From Hysterangium stoloniferum (Eukaryota > Basidiomycota > Agaricomycetes > Hysterangiales > Hysterangiaceae): a stretch of 64,000 bases of DNA. Of this stretch, positions 1-12,367 are shown one piece after another; within the stretch, counting starts at the first letter, position 1, and each line of letters starts with the position of its first letter. A program made the translations under genes and the position numbers. The stretch lies in contig WHVD01000088.1 in assembly GCA_015178975.1 (NCBI GenBank), positions 186,001 through 250,000 of the forward strand. Reading direction: 5' to 3'. Under the pieces are notes generated by a model, which was not told the origin of the DNA, ran no database searches, and saw nothing but the letters and a program-made list of their open reading frames with translations.

Positions 1-411
1 TCTCATGACCGCGCAAAACTGGCCACCAGTCAAGACGTCCTGTGGCCCTAACTCTAGTTCAAAATTCTTCAAAATCTGCAAATCTTCCAATGTCAAGATT
101 GAGCCTTTATTTCCTCTCATTCACCTGACTCACCTGGACAATAATCGCACCATCCACACACGCCCCATATCGTCCTCTAATCCACCCCGAGCCTCCCTCA
201 CACTAAGAACCATCGTCTCCCACTCGGTGTCCTTACCTGGAGACACCCTTGGACTCACCAGCTCCGAAAGCGACTGTGTATACGCCGCACGCTCTGCATC
301 CGACAGAGCAGACACATGCAGCATCAGTGGTCGACGTGTTCGCAGGATTAGAGGCTGCAACGCTGAGGGTTGGGATGGTTTTCGCGTTCGCGTTTGGAAG
401 CTCGAAGACAA
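1..411 (-). CDS. 5' part of an unrecognised gene, cut by the window edge
   Basis: An open frame starts at the ATG complementary to 409-411 and runs leftward about 90 codons. It is rich in Ser, Arg and Pro and has an acidic stretch near its end. A good 5' splice site (GTGAGT, reading down from 133) follows, then a 3' splice site near 95. Beyond that a second open stretch continues off the left edge, including ILKNFELELGPQDVLTGGQF. The frame across the first exon does not join cleanly to the second, so at least one more small intron or a frameshift must lie between 134 and 300. I do not recognise the family. No mobile-element feature is visible here, so a host gene is the likeliest reading. Confidence 0.45.
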
Positions 412-1718
412 GGGCGTGACCTAGATGTGGGCGTTTCTTGGGTCATTCGGCAGGAGCGCCACGGCTGATTCGTGATACAACCATCTGATAAAAATAAACG
501 TTTGATCTGGGTTTTCTACCGCTTCACTTCATTCGATTTGAAAGGCGTCAATGGTTTGATGGGCCGCCTGTGCAGCTGAATTGTGGGATCTGAAGCCAAA
601 GTTATCACGAGCGTGGCTGTGTACAAGATGATATATTATTTAAAGAAGAATCATTTCTAGGTCAAAACGACACTGACGAGGGGATCTCCCGCACGAGATG
701 GCCCTCAGATAAGTCTTTGCACGTCAAGGTTTGGTGGGTTAAAAATGTCTGCCTGGCGCCTATAGCGCCCACAGCCGTGTATACACAATGTAGCGCTTAA
801 GGGACCAGACTGTATATGGCTATGATGGATGAAGCTAAGTTAAGATATTCTTCGAGTATTTTAACAAGGAACTCCCTATCTCACACGGTGTTCCGTCCCC
901 GTTCTGCAGTTCTATGTTTAGTCACCCCTTTGCATTGTTGTCGGATGTATCGGACCCTCCGAAATACCTGTTAAATACCTCATTCCTTCTCTTCAGTCTT
1001 TGCTCGAAATAAGGAACACCCCAAACACCGTGTGAGGGCGCACCACATACACTGAATCCAAGCTCCATCTGTTCACATTGTTTGTTTGGACAACTGGCCC
1101 TCCCGTTGTCCCCTAGCTAACCCACTTTGACCTCCCTTTGCCTTTAGTTCTTAACACATAAGCCATTTGCTACCTTGCTATTGTACTTAACAGCCAATAG
1201 TCTCTATATATATATCGTACTAGATGACAATATTTCTCTTATATTAAGTGGTCTTTTACCTGAATCTTCACGCAGCATATATGCCATTATTTCAAACCCG
1301 GAAGCTGAGTTCGATCTAGCATATATGCGTTTTTCTGAGTCCGGAGGAGGAGTTTTCCGGTGATTCCCAACAGTTTCTCCCTACTTATAATATCCTTTCC
1401 CAAATTCGGCCGTACTTTGACATTTTCCCACATTTTTTGCCTTTCAACCCTATCAAATCCGCCAAAGACACCCAAAAAGGTAATGTATTGACCACGAGGC
1501 AACATTTTAAGCAGAACCGAACTCTATATCTCAGTCATTTCGACAGATAGGGCGATAGAATATGAAAAGTGCTTCTTGCGTTAATCTCGGAACAAAGGGT
1601 TTAGTTCCCATGTAGTCCGCTCTGCTTCTTTGAATGCTCCAAAAATAGATTTTATCTGGGTTTCGATCGATATATCTTTTCAACATTCCCTTCTGACTAC
1701 CACAATCTGACTACCACC
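412..1718. other. Intergenic region upstream of the ankyrin gene
   Basis: No convincing gene. A 13-bp inverted repeat (CTCACACGGTGTT at 880-892, its complement at 1024-1036) bounds about 157 bp and could be a small MITE, but no target duplication is visible. The AT-rich stretch around 1200-1220 is low-complexity. The last 100 bases presumably hold the promoter and 5' leader of the gene starting at 1719. Confidence 0.4.
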
Positions 1719-4700
1719 ATGGACCTCGACAAATGCCTTCCCGCCAATCCAGATATCTCTGGCATCGGTGTTCGTGCTGCCATTTACACACAAAATCTCC
1801 TTTGCTTCGTACCCCTTGTCGTCTACTTGTGGGATAAGAGAATCACTCGAGATGAATTGGCAGGTATCAGGGACCAGTCTATTGGTATGCTCGCCGTCGC
1901 ATTTTCCATTCTTATTACCACCATCATTCTGGCAAAAGGTCCTGGAAGCCAGGGTCCTGCCATATCCAGTTTCCACGCCGCCATCGTGCTCGATCTCAGT
2001 TGGATGAACAATACAAGTACATGGATCTGGTTCATTCTTTATGCCCATCAGAGGAGCACCATAGACTACAAGCCCACTGATCCTACGTGGTCAGCCTGGC
2101 GGGTCATTCTCTGGTCACCTATTGCCCATGTACTTCGTCGAAAGGAAGCCGCGGGAGAACAACAATCCATAGCCACTCGCCTTTGGGGCTTTGTCCGAAG
2201 CCTTTCCTCCCTTGCTACCGCAGTGCCAGTACTCACTCTCGGCACAATTCACCTCTCTCTCATGTCGGTCATCGGAATATGGCTTTGGCTCAATCCTGCC
2301 AACTTCGGCACGCCCATTTTCTGCGATTCCAGTCCCACCTTAGCCGTGCTTGGAGCCCCCATTAACTTTTCTTCCACTCCACTCCGCATCTTCTCGTTGA
2401 CGATGTATTTTCTTCTTCTCATCCCCGGCTTCAATCTTCTTCCCCCTTTCCTCTTTTTCCTCGGTCTACATATCGGGTATAACTATTCTCGGAAACAACA
2501 CAGACGGCTCTGGGATCGGTTGACAGCCCTCTTAGCGGTTAGGGTATCTAGTGTTCCAACAGTATCTTCTCATCCGCCCGCCAATTCAGAGCATTCATAC
2601 CCGCCAGGACCTAGCAATCCATCAGCATCTAATCAGACCCCATCTCGCATCTCATACCCTTCCCATACGCCCGCCAATTTAGATCATCCAGTTTACACTG
2701 CCTTCTTGATTGTAGGCCTAGCGTGCCTTGTGGTTACCAATCTTCTCTTCATTGTCGACGTTGAACTCACGCTTCGTCGGAACAAGGTGAATCAAATCGA
2801 CAACTCGGAAGGCCAATGGGGATTTGGTCAGATCCTTGCGCTCCTACTCCTTGTTGTGCCGCTCCGGGATGCTTGGAATGCAATTCGAGGTATTCAAGAA
2901 CGCTTTCAGCAGCAATTTGAACAAGTATTCAAAATTGCCGCTGAGGCAAAGCCGGTGAAAGAGATTGTAATAGATCTCGGCCAGCTGGTCACAGACGGGG
3001 CCAATCCGCAGAAATCAATTACAGGGCAATTCTCAAACTTTCTTCAGTTGGCGGCGTATTATGGTAAGCGAGACCTGGTGGAATTTCTTTTCGGGATGGA
3101 GGAGAATAAACGACCATTTGTGAACGCCGCTGGTACGTCTATAAATTTGGTCTATGAATGTGTATCACGTAAATGGGACCAATGTTTCAGGTGGAGATTA
3201 TGGAACACCACTTCAGATTGCGTCTATGAGGGGCCACAAGGAAGTTGTAGACCTACTGCTTGAAAAAGGGGCATGTGTGGATGTCGAAGGTGAATGGTGG
3301 TGAGCCGGCAAGGGGAAGTATCTTTCGCTGATTTAAGGCTAGGAGGGGACTATGGTAGTGCTCTTTGTGCGGCAGTAGCAAATGGTAGACGTGATATTGT
3401 TCGCCGCCTGATTGCGGTACCCGCAAATCTGACGCTGATCGGTAGGTGGATTGCAGCTAGAAGGCAAACACCGCTGATACACAATAGGGCCCTTTGGCAC
3501 TGCACTTCATGTTGCGGTCCTCAATAACGACCAGGAGATGGTTCAACTGCTACTAGGCGAAAATCCGCAGGGGGTGGATTGTGCATGTAAGTGCTGTGTA
3601 CTGTCAGTCAATGAAAGAATTTAAGGTGGTATATAGGCCTCCCCTTTGGAACGGCACTTGATGTGGCAGGGTGGTTACAGAATCGGGAGTTATTTGATCT
3701 ACTATTGAACAAGAATGTGAATGCAGTGCGTGCTATCCACATACCCACCACACGGGAAAGGCTGACAAATGCTACCTTGCCTGCTCAACCAACAGAAAGT
3801 AAGTGCCGCCGCATGCGAACCCACACTGAAGAGTGACAAATACTCCCTATCCTCAACCAATAGTTTGTAAGTGCCTCCACATGCATACTGGATGCTGCAG
3901 GTTAACAAGTGCTCCCTTCCCCTCCTCAACCAATAGTTTGTAAGTACCGTCACATGCATACAGCACACTGAAGGCTGAGAAATGCCCCTTCCCATCCTCA
4001 ACCAACAGGGAGTAGGTGCTCCCACATGCATACTGCATGTTGAATGATAACAGATGCTCCCTTCCCATCCTCACATGACAGAAAGTAAGTGCCACCACAT
4101 GTATGCTGCACGCTGAAGGCTGACAAATGCTCCCTGCCCCTCCCCAACTGACAGGAAGTAAGTGCTGCTACATACAGACTTCATGCTGAAGGTTGACAGG
4201 TGTTACCTTCCCCTTTTCAAGCAACAGAGAGTAAGTGCTGTCACACATGCATACTGCACACTGAAGGCTGAGAAATGCTACCTTTCTCTCCTCAACCAAT
4301 AGTTTGTAAGTATGGCCACATGCATATTACACACTGAAGGCAGACAGATGCTTCCTCCCCCTTCTCAACTGGCAGGAAGTAAGTGCCACTGTATGCATAC
4401 TGCATATTAAAGGCTGACAGATGCTCCTTTTTCCTCAACCAACAGGCAGTAAGTGCTGTTACATACATACTGCACACTAAAGGCTGATGAATGCTCTCCC
4501 CCCCAAAAAAAAAAAACCAATAGTATGTAAGTGCTGCCACATGTATAGTATAGGCTGAAGAGTGACCAATGCTGCAATCACTTCAAGGAACAGGCAGTAA
4601 GTGTCACCACATGCATACTGCATGGTGAAAATTAACAAATACTCTTCAAGTGGCTGGAAGTAAGTGTCACCACATGCATACTGCATGGTGAAAATTAACA

Positions 4701-7700
4701 AATACTCTTCAAGAGGTTGGAAGTAAGTGCTGCCACATGCATACTTCACACTGAAGGCTGACAAGTGTTCCCTTCCCCTCCTCAATGAACAGAGAGTCAG
4801 TGGTGTCACATGTATAGTGCATGCTGAATGCTGACAATTGCTCCCTTCCCCTCCTCAACTAATAGTGGGTAAGTGCTGCCAAGGTAGTAAGTGCTGTCAC
4901 ATTCATCCTGTAAGCTGAAGGCTGACAAATGCTCTGCAACTGACAGGAAGTAAGTACTGTCACATGCATACATCATGCCAAAGGGTGACAAATGCTTCCT
5001 TCCCCTCCTCAATGAATAGAGAGTCAGTGGTGCCACACATGCATACTGCATGCTGAATGCTGACAAGTGCACCCTTCCTCTCCTCAACCAATAGTGGGTA
5101 AGTGCTGCCACATGCACACTGCAAATGAAAGGCTGACAAATGCACCCTTCCCTTCCTCAACCAACAGGAAGTAAGTGCTGCCACATGGATGCTGGATGTT
5201 GAAGGCTGACAAATGCTCCCTTCCCTGCAACCAATAGTTTGTAAGTTTCACCACATGTATGCAGCATGCAGAACACTGACAAATGCTCCCTTCCTCTCCT
5301 TACATGACAGAAAGTCAGTGCCACAAACATTCTTCACAGTGAAGACTGACAAATGCTCCCTTCACATCAACTAACAGGATGTAAGTGCTGTCACATATGT
5401 CCCAAATGCTGATGAATGCTCCCTTCCCCTCATCAATGCACAGAGTGTAAGTACTGTCACATTCAACCCACAAACAGAAAGCTGACAATGCTCCCTTCCC
5501 CTCTACTACCAATAGTTGGTAAGCACCACACACACACTGCACACTGAAGGCTAATAAATGCTCCCTTCCTCTCTTCAACTAATAGGGAGTAAGTACTGTC
5601 ACAGACATCCCATGTATCAAGAGCTGATAAAGGCTCCCTTTCAACTGACAGGAAGAAAGGGCTGCCGGAGACATATTGGATGAGGCTGTAAGTGCTACCA
5701 CATGCACACTGCAAGCTGAAGGCTGACAAATGCTCTCTTCCTCTCTTTACATGCAGTTAGTAAGTGCTGTTACATGTATACCACATGCTGAAGGCTGACA
5801 AATTCTCATCAATTCACAGCGAGTAAGTCTTGCCACATGTGTCCTGAATGAATGCTCCCTTTCCCTGATCAACTAACAGAGAGTAAGTGCTGTCACATGC
5901 ATCCCACACACAGAGAGCTGACAATGCTCCCTTCCTCTCCACAACCAATAGTTGGTAAGCACTACCACATGCACACTGCATGCTGAAGGCTGATAAATGC
6001 TCCCTTCCTCTCCAACCAATAGAATGTAATTGCTATCACATGCATCTCATGTATGGAAGGCTGACAAATGTTCCCTTCCCCTCTTCAACTGACAGGAAGT
6101 AAGTGGTGCCACATGCATACTGTGTGCTGAAGGCTGATGGATGCTCCCTTCCCATCTGCAACTGATAGGATGTAAGTACCCCCACATGCCCACCACATCC
6201 TGAAGGCTGAGGAATACTCCCCCCCTCCTTAAATGGATGCTCCCTTCCCATCTGCAACTCATAGGATGTAAGTACCCCCACATGCCCATTACATCCTGAA
6301 GGCTGAGGAATACTCCCCCCCTCCTTAACCAACAGCAAGTAAGCCCTGTTACATGCCCACCACATGCTGCAGGCTGACAAGTGCTCCCTTCCCCTCCTCA
6401 ACCAACAGGGAGTACATGCTGTCACATCATCCCATGTATGGAAGGCTGACAAATGCTCCCTTCCCTTCCTCATATACAGATAGTAAGTGCTGCTACATGT
6501 ATACCACATGCTGAAGGCTGACAAATCCTCATTAATTCACAGGGAGTAAGTGCTACCACATGTGTCCTGAATGCTAATGAATGCTCCCTTTCCCTCATCA
6601 AATAACAGAGAGTAAGTGCTGTCACATCTGTCACATGCATCCCATGTACTGAAGGCTGACAAATGCTCCCTTCACCTCCTCAACCAATAGTGGGTAAGCA
6701 GTGCCACATGCACACTGCATGCTGAAGGCTGACAAATGCTCCCTTCCCCTCCTTAAGCAACGGGCAGTAAGTCCTGTTACATGCATCTCACATGCAGAAG
6801 GCTGACAATGCTCCCTTTCCCTCCTCAACCAATAGTGGGTAAGTGCTGCCACATGCACACTGCACACTGAAGGCTGACAAATGCTCCCTTCCTCTCCTCA
6901 ACCAATAGGATGTAAGTGTGAAAACATGCATACTGCATGCTGAAGGGTGACAACTGCTCCCTTCCTCTCTTCAACTAATAGTGGGTAAGTGCTGCCCCAT
7001 GCATACTACATGGCAATGGTTGACAAATGCATCTTTCCTCTCCTCAACCAATAGTTTGTAAGTGCCGTCACATGCATACTACATGTTGAAGGCTGACAAA
7101 TGCACCCTTCCCCTCTTAACCAATAGGCTGTAAGCACTGTTACATGCTTACTGCATGCTGAAGGCTGACAAATGCTCCCTTCCCCTCCTCAACCAATAGA
7201 ATGTAAGTGTGAAAACATGCATACTACATGCTGAAGGATGACAACTGCTCCCTTCCCTTCCTCAACTAATAGTTTGTAAGTACTGCCACATGCACACTGC
7301 ATGCTGAAGGGTGATAAATGCTCCCTTCCTCTCTTCAACCAATAGTGGGTAAGCAGTCCTACATGCACACTACATGCTGAAGGCTGACGAATGCTCCCTT
7401 CCCCTCCTTAAGCAACAGGCAGTAAGTCCTGTTACATGCATCCCACATGCAGAAGGCTGACAATGCTCTCTTTCCCTCCTCAACCAATAGCGGGTACATG
7501 CACACTGCACACTGAAGGCTGACAAATGCTCCCTTCCTCTCCTTAACCAATAGGTTGTAAGTGTGAAAACATCCATACTACATGCTGAAGGGTGACAACT
7601 GCTCCCTTCCCCTCCTCAACTAATAGTTTGTAAGTGCTGCCACATGCATACTACATACTACATGGTGATGGTTGACAAATGCATCTTTCCTCTCAACCAA

Positions 7701-10700
7701 TAGTTTGTAAGTGCTGTCACATGCATACTACATGTTGAAGGCTGACAAATGCTCCCTTTCCCTCCTCAACCAATAAGTGCTGCCACATGCACACTGCACA
7801 CTGAAGGCTGACAAATGCTCCCTTCCTCTCCTTAACCAATAGGTTGTAAGTGTGAAAACATGCATACTACATGCTGAAGGGTGACAACTGCTCCCTTCCT
7901 CTCCTCAACTAATAGTTTGTAAGTACTGCCACATGCACACTGCATGCTGAAGGGTGATAAATGCTCCCTTCCTCTCTTCAACCAATAGTGGGTAAGCAGT
8001 GCTACATGCACACTACATGCTGAAGGCTGAAGAATGCTCCCTTCCCCACCTCAACCAATAGCGGGTAAGTGCTGCCACATGCACACTGCACACTGAAGAC
8101 TGACAAATGCTCCCTTCCTCTCCTTAACCAATAGGTTGTAAGTGGGAAAACATGTATACTACATGCTGAAGGGTGACAACTGCTCCCTTTCTCTCCTCAA
8201 CTAATAGTTTGTAAGTGCTGCCACATGCATACTACATGGTGATGGTTGATAAATGCATCTTTCCTCTCCTCAACCAATAGTTTGTAAGTGCTGTCACATG
8301 CATACTACATGTTGAAGGCTGACAAATGCTCCCTTCCCCTCCTTAACCAATAGGCTGTAAGCACTGTTACATGCTTACTGCATGCTGAAGGCTGACAAAT
8401 GCTCCCTTCCCCGCCTCAACCAATAGGTTGTAAGTGTGAAAAAATGCATATTACATGCTGAAGGGTGACAACAAATGCTCCCTTCCCCTCCTTAACCAAT
8501 AGGCTGTAAGCACTGTTACATGCATACTGCATGCTGAAGGCTGACAAATGCTCCCTTCCCCTCCTCAACCAATAGGTTGTAAGTGTGAAAACATGTATAC
8601 TACATGCTGAAGGGTGACAACTGCTCCCTTCCCCCCTTCAACTGATAGGTTGTAAGTACTGCCACATGCATGTTATATGGTGATGGTTGACAAATGCATT
8701 CTTCCCCTCCTCAACCAATAGTTTGTAAGTGCTGTCACATGCATACTACATGTTGAAGGCTGACAAATGCTCCCTTCCTCTCCACAACCAATAGTTGGTA
8801 AGCACTACCACATGCACACTGTATGCTGAAGGCTGATAAATGCTCCCTTCCTCTCTTCAACCAATAGAGAGTAAGTGCTGTCACATGCATCTCATGTATG
8901 GAAAGCTGACAATTGCTCCCTTTCCCTCTTCAACTGACAGGAAGTAAGTGCCATCACATGCATGTTGCATGAAGGCTGATGGATGCTCCCTTCCCCTCCT
9001 CAACTGATAGGATGTAAGTGCCACCACATGCATCCTGCACACTGAAGGCTGACAAATGCACCCTTCCCCTTCTCAACCAGCAGGCAGTAAGTGCTGTTAC
9101 ATGCATACTGCATACTGAAGGCTTACAAATGCACCCTTCCCCTCCTCAAATCACAGGAAGTAAGTGCTGCCATATGCACATTGCATGCTGAAGGCTGATA
9201 GTTGCTCCTTTCTCCTTGATAACAGAGAGTAAGTGCTGTTACATTCAGACTGGATGCTGAAGGCTGAAAAATACTCCCTTCCCCTCCTCACATGGCAGGA
9301 AGTAAGTGCTGCCACATGCACATTGCACTGAAGGCTGACAAATGCTCCATTCCCCTCACCCAATAGGGAGTAAGTGCACAAACATGCATACTGCATCTGG
9401 GAGGCTGAGAAATGTTCTCTTCCCCTTCTTGACCAACAGCCAGTAACCCCTGTTCCATACTCACTGCATGCTGGAGGCTGACAAATGCTCCCTTCCCCTC
9501 AACTGATAGGATGTAAGTGCCCCCACATGTATACTGCATGCTGAAGGCTGAGAAATGCTCTCTTCCCCTCCTCAACCAATAGTTTGTAAGTGCTGCCACA
9601 TGCATACTGTATGCTGGAGGCTGACAAATGCTCCCTTCCACTCCTCAAACAATAGTTTGTAAGTGCTGCCACATGCATACTGCACATTGATAGCTGACAA
9701 ATGCTCCCTTCCCCTCTCCAACCAATAGAGTGTAAGTGCTGTCACATGCACCCCACACAAGGAAGGCTAATAAATGCTCCCTTCCCTTCCTCAAATGACA
9801 GGAAGTAGGTGCTGCCACATGCATATTGCATGCTGAAGGCTGATGGATGCCCACTTCCCCTCCTCAACTGATAGGATGTGAGTGCCTCCACATGCATCTG
9901 ACACACTGAAGGCTGAGAAATGCTCTCTTCCCCTCCTTAACCAACAGCCAGTAAGCTCTGGTACATGCTCAGTGCAAGCTGCAGGCTGACAAACACTCCC
10001 TTCCCCTCCTCAACCAATAGTTTGTAAGTGTTACCACATGCATACTGCACATTGAAGGCTGACAAATGCTCCCTTGCCTCCTCTCCTGACAGGCAGTAAG
10101 TGCTGTCACATTCATACTGTATGTACACCAAAGGCTGACAAATGCTCCCTTCCCCTCCTTGACCAACAGAGAGTAAGTGCTGTGACATCCATCCCACACG
10201 CCAAAGGCTGACAAATGCTTCCTTGCCTCCACACCTGACAGGCAGTAAGTGCTGTCACATTCATACTGTACACCAAAGGCTGACAAATACACCCTACCCT
10301 CCTTGACCAACAGAGAGTAAGCACTGTGACATCCACCCCACACACCAAAGGCTGACAAATGCACCCTTCCCCTCTTCATCCAACAGGCAGTAAGTGTTGT
10401 CACATGCATACCACACACCAATGAGTGACAAATGCACCCTTCCCCTCCTTAACCAACAGAGAGTAAGTGCTGTGACATCCATCCCACATACTGAAGGCTG
10501 ACAAATGCTCCCTTCCACTCCTCAAACAACAGGTAGTAAGTGCTGTCACATTCATACTGCATGGGAAAGGCTGACAAATGCACCCTCTCCTCAACTGACA
10601 GACAGTAAGTGCCACCAGATGTATACTACAAACTGAAGGTAATGGTCTCTTCTCAACAGGGGGTAAGTGCTGGTTTATAGGCCATACACTTCAATGGCTG

Positions 10701-10898
10701 AGTCTTGACCTGTTCCCTCCTGGTCTTCTTGTCCATCAGCATGTAAGTACCATCCTGTTCTTCTCATGCCCAATATTCACTACTCCCTCCTTCCAATTGA
10801 TAGAAAGTAAATCTCCTTGATATGCACAAAATCTGTGTCTAAACTCCATATTTTAGAGGCAGCATGAACTTTTTCAACTTGTAAAAAGGAATAGTTAA
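1719..10898 (+). CDS. Polytopic membrane protein with ankyrin repeats and a tail encoded by about 97 micro-exons
   Basis: Exons 1-5 are 1719-3132, 3191-3289, 3343-3441, 3488-3586 and 3637-3725, 600 codons ending in phase 0. Exon 1 encodes about seven hydrophobic segments (among them residues 20-40, 55-75, 165-200, 225-260, 325-350 and 365-385), then a first ankyrin repeat (NFLQLAAYYGKRDLVEFLF). Exons 2, 3 and 4 are each exactly 99 nt, one 33-residue ankyrin repeat per exon. Exon 5 is a fifth repeat. After 3725 the 5' splice site GTGCGTG opens an array of about 73-bp units, each offering a 3-nt exon. The last is AAA at 10804-10806. A terminal exon 10857-10898 follows a pyrimidine-rich AG and ends in TAA. 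The product would be about 725 residues. Ankyrin repeats bind proteins; the membrane part resembles domains common in agaricomycete ankyrin proteins. The ankyrin part is well supported. The spliced tail is inferred from splice signals and frame. Confidence 0.75.
3726..10856 (+). repeat. About 98 tandem units of about 73 bp, each a 70-nt intron plus a 3-nt exon
   Basis: Each unit carries a branch-point-like CTGAC, a long C/T tract, AAYAG or GACAG, three variable bases, then GTAAGTG. The triplet between AG and GT is the most variable part of the unit; the flanking signals are the most constant. Examples: AAA 3796-3798, TTT 3864-3866, GGA 4009-4011, GAA 4155-4157, AGA 4228-4230, TAT 4524-4526, GAT 5378-5380, TGG 6691-6693, GTT 7554-7556, CCA 9948-9950, CAT 10740-10742. 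I count 97 usable exons, about 93 of exactly 3 nt, with 24 different triplets and no stop. Irregular ones: 9 nt at 4651-4659, 4714-4722 and 6758-6766; 36 nt at 5652-5687; 3 or 21 nt at 4866-4886. A unit near 7773 lost both splice sites by a 7-nt deletion. The last three introns are diverged in sequence yet keep the same signals. Unequal crossing-over of an exon-intron unit is the likely origin. Confidence 0.8.
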
Positions 10899-12249
10899 AT
10901 TTGAGTTGGGTGGAGTTTATTTAGTGTCCTTGAGGGCTATGGTACAGCTTCAGAGAAATTTGCCCCTTGTATTGATCTATGGTATCTATGTATATACTGT
11001 CTAGCAATGTCAAGTGCCACTTTTTATATTTACTGCAGAAGAATGTCAGAGTCAGATATGTAAAGTATCACCCCTGGCAGCATGGTATTTGCTTCTTGAT
11101 TGGCCTTCAGGCCTTCTTTGTGTCAACAGAAACTGTCCTAAGTAGCCCAACTGCAAGTTCTGATTTATGCTTTGCAAACAGAACCATTCCAATTTAGCTG
11201 TCATTGTCAGTGAGAATCTGTATTTTTCCAGTTGTCAGTGGGAACCTCTTTTCTCTTGATGGAGGTGTTATGGTCCAATTTTCTGATCCTGCATTTGGTA
11301 TATGTATATACACACTGTAATGCAACTTGCACATTTACCTTATCCAAACTTGAACCCTTGACCTCCTGTGTACTTGTGTTGCTTATTGACCTCTCCACAA
11401 ATGCCTCCTTATCCACCTCCCCCCAACCTCCAGCTCTCTCATTCTTTGATTCTCTGGTTTAGGAAAACCTGACAGTCTTTCCAACCCACTCAAGCTAGGG
11501 CCATGGGAAAGTGCCACACAGTGTGTCATGACTGCCAAGAATACCTCAAAATGGCTTCAAAGATGCAAGATATAGTTTTGTAGACATTCTTCATATTGAA
11601 ATGGTATTTTGAGTATTCCCATTCAAAATGTAGCTCTGTTTTAGTTTGAAACCAACATGTATTTTCATGGCAAATGTCCACTTTTTGCAGCACCCCTCAC
11701 AGCAGTGCACAGCACCTACACAGTGAGATTCAATGTTGGAGTTCAAAAAATTTTTTAACCCTCAACAGTCAACCTCTATGATTCTTGAGCCAAACCTGTA
11801 AGGGGACATTCTATGTCTTGTCTCTAAATTCTGTCATGCCTATACTTGCTAACCCTTACAGGTTATTTTATATTGTCCCCTATATTTTTCTTGTATTTTT
11901 CAGATGACTATTCCACCCTCTAGGAATATTTTAGAGTAGAGTATATAGTTATTGTCCATTGGGGGTGAGCTTGTCAGTCTATTTTTAGACACCCCATGTT
12001 TTGGAACATCTAGCAGAGGTGTCTCCTTATCCTTTTCTCTTTGGATATCCCTCTGTTAGTTAACCTAGTGTGAGTACCACAGGTTCTAATGAGGTGTGAA
12101 GGGTACCTATCTGTTATATTTTTCCTAGTTAAGATATTTAGCATATATCTTCCCATTTACTTAATTTGAAGGTTTATGTACACATATGGGCATACAGACC
12201 CTTATCGATTCACAAGTACATAGTCACACATCATGTGACAGACACTTTC
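10899..12249. other. Region downstream of the ankyrin gene, no gene seen
   Basis: AT-rich, with only short open frames and no family I recognise. It probably holds the 3' UTR of the ankyrin gene at its left edge. Nothing else is supportable. Confidence 0.4.
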
Positions 12250-12319
12250 GGAGGATAGTCACAATTTGTGGAATATATGAAATTTCATGGAAAAGTCCTC
12301 ATATTTTTATGTGAGACTA
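12250..12319 (+). mobile_element. Left-end fragment of the 624-bp MITE
   Basis: About 70 bp beginning GGAGGATAGTCACAA match the left end of the complete MITE at 13030. The match stops at 12319, where an LTR-like start (TGTTACAACTGG, 12320-12367) begins. The order suggests that an older LTR element had inserted into this MITE before the present element arrived. Confidence 0.6.
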
Positions 12320-12367
12320 TGTTACAACTGGAAAACCTGCCAGAACCCAGAACTCATCCTATATGCA

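Noticed and set aside
880..1036. MITE bounded by a 13-bp inverted repeat
   Set aside because: No target duplication and only one copy; noted only in the intergenic entry.
1680..2434. Minus-strand frames opposite exon 1 of the ankyrin gene
   Set aside because: Shadows of a well-supported plus-strand membrane protein.
4886..4890. A 15-nt intron between TGG (4866) and GTA (4884)
   Set aside because: Too short to be spliced; more likely a deletion that leaves two alternative 5' sites of one intron.
3702..10615. Many overlapping minus-strand open frames resembling a repetitive secreted protein
   Set aside because: They shift frame with each 73-bp unit, are broken by stops, and the variable triplet falls at no fixed codon position, unlike in the plus-strand splice reading.
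3726..10856. CRISPR array or centromeric satellite
   Set aside because: There are no unique spacers between constant repeats; the variation is confined to three bases between splice signals, and a coding gene runs into the array.
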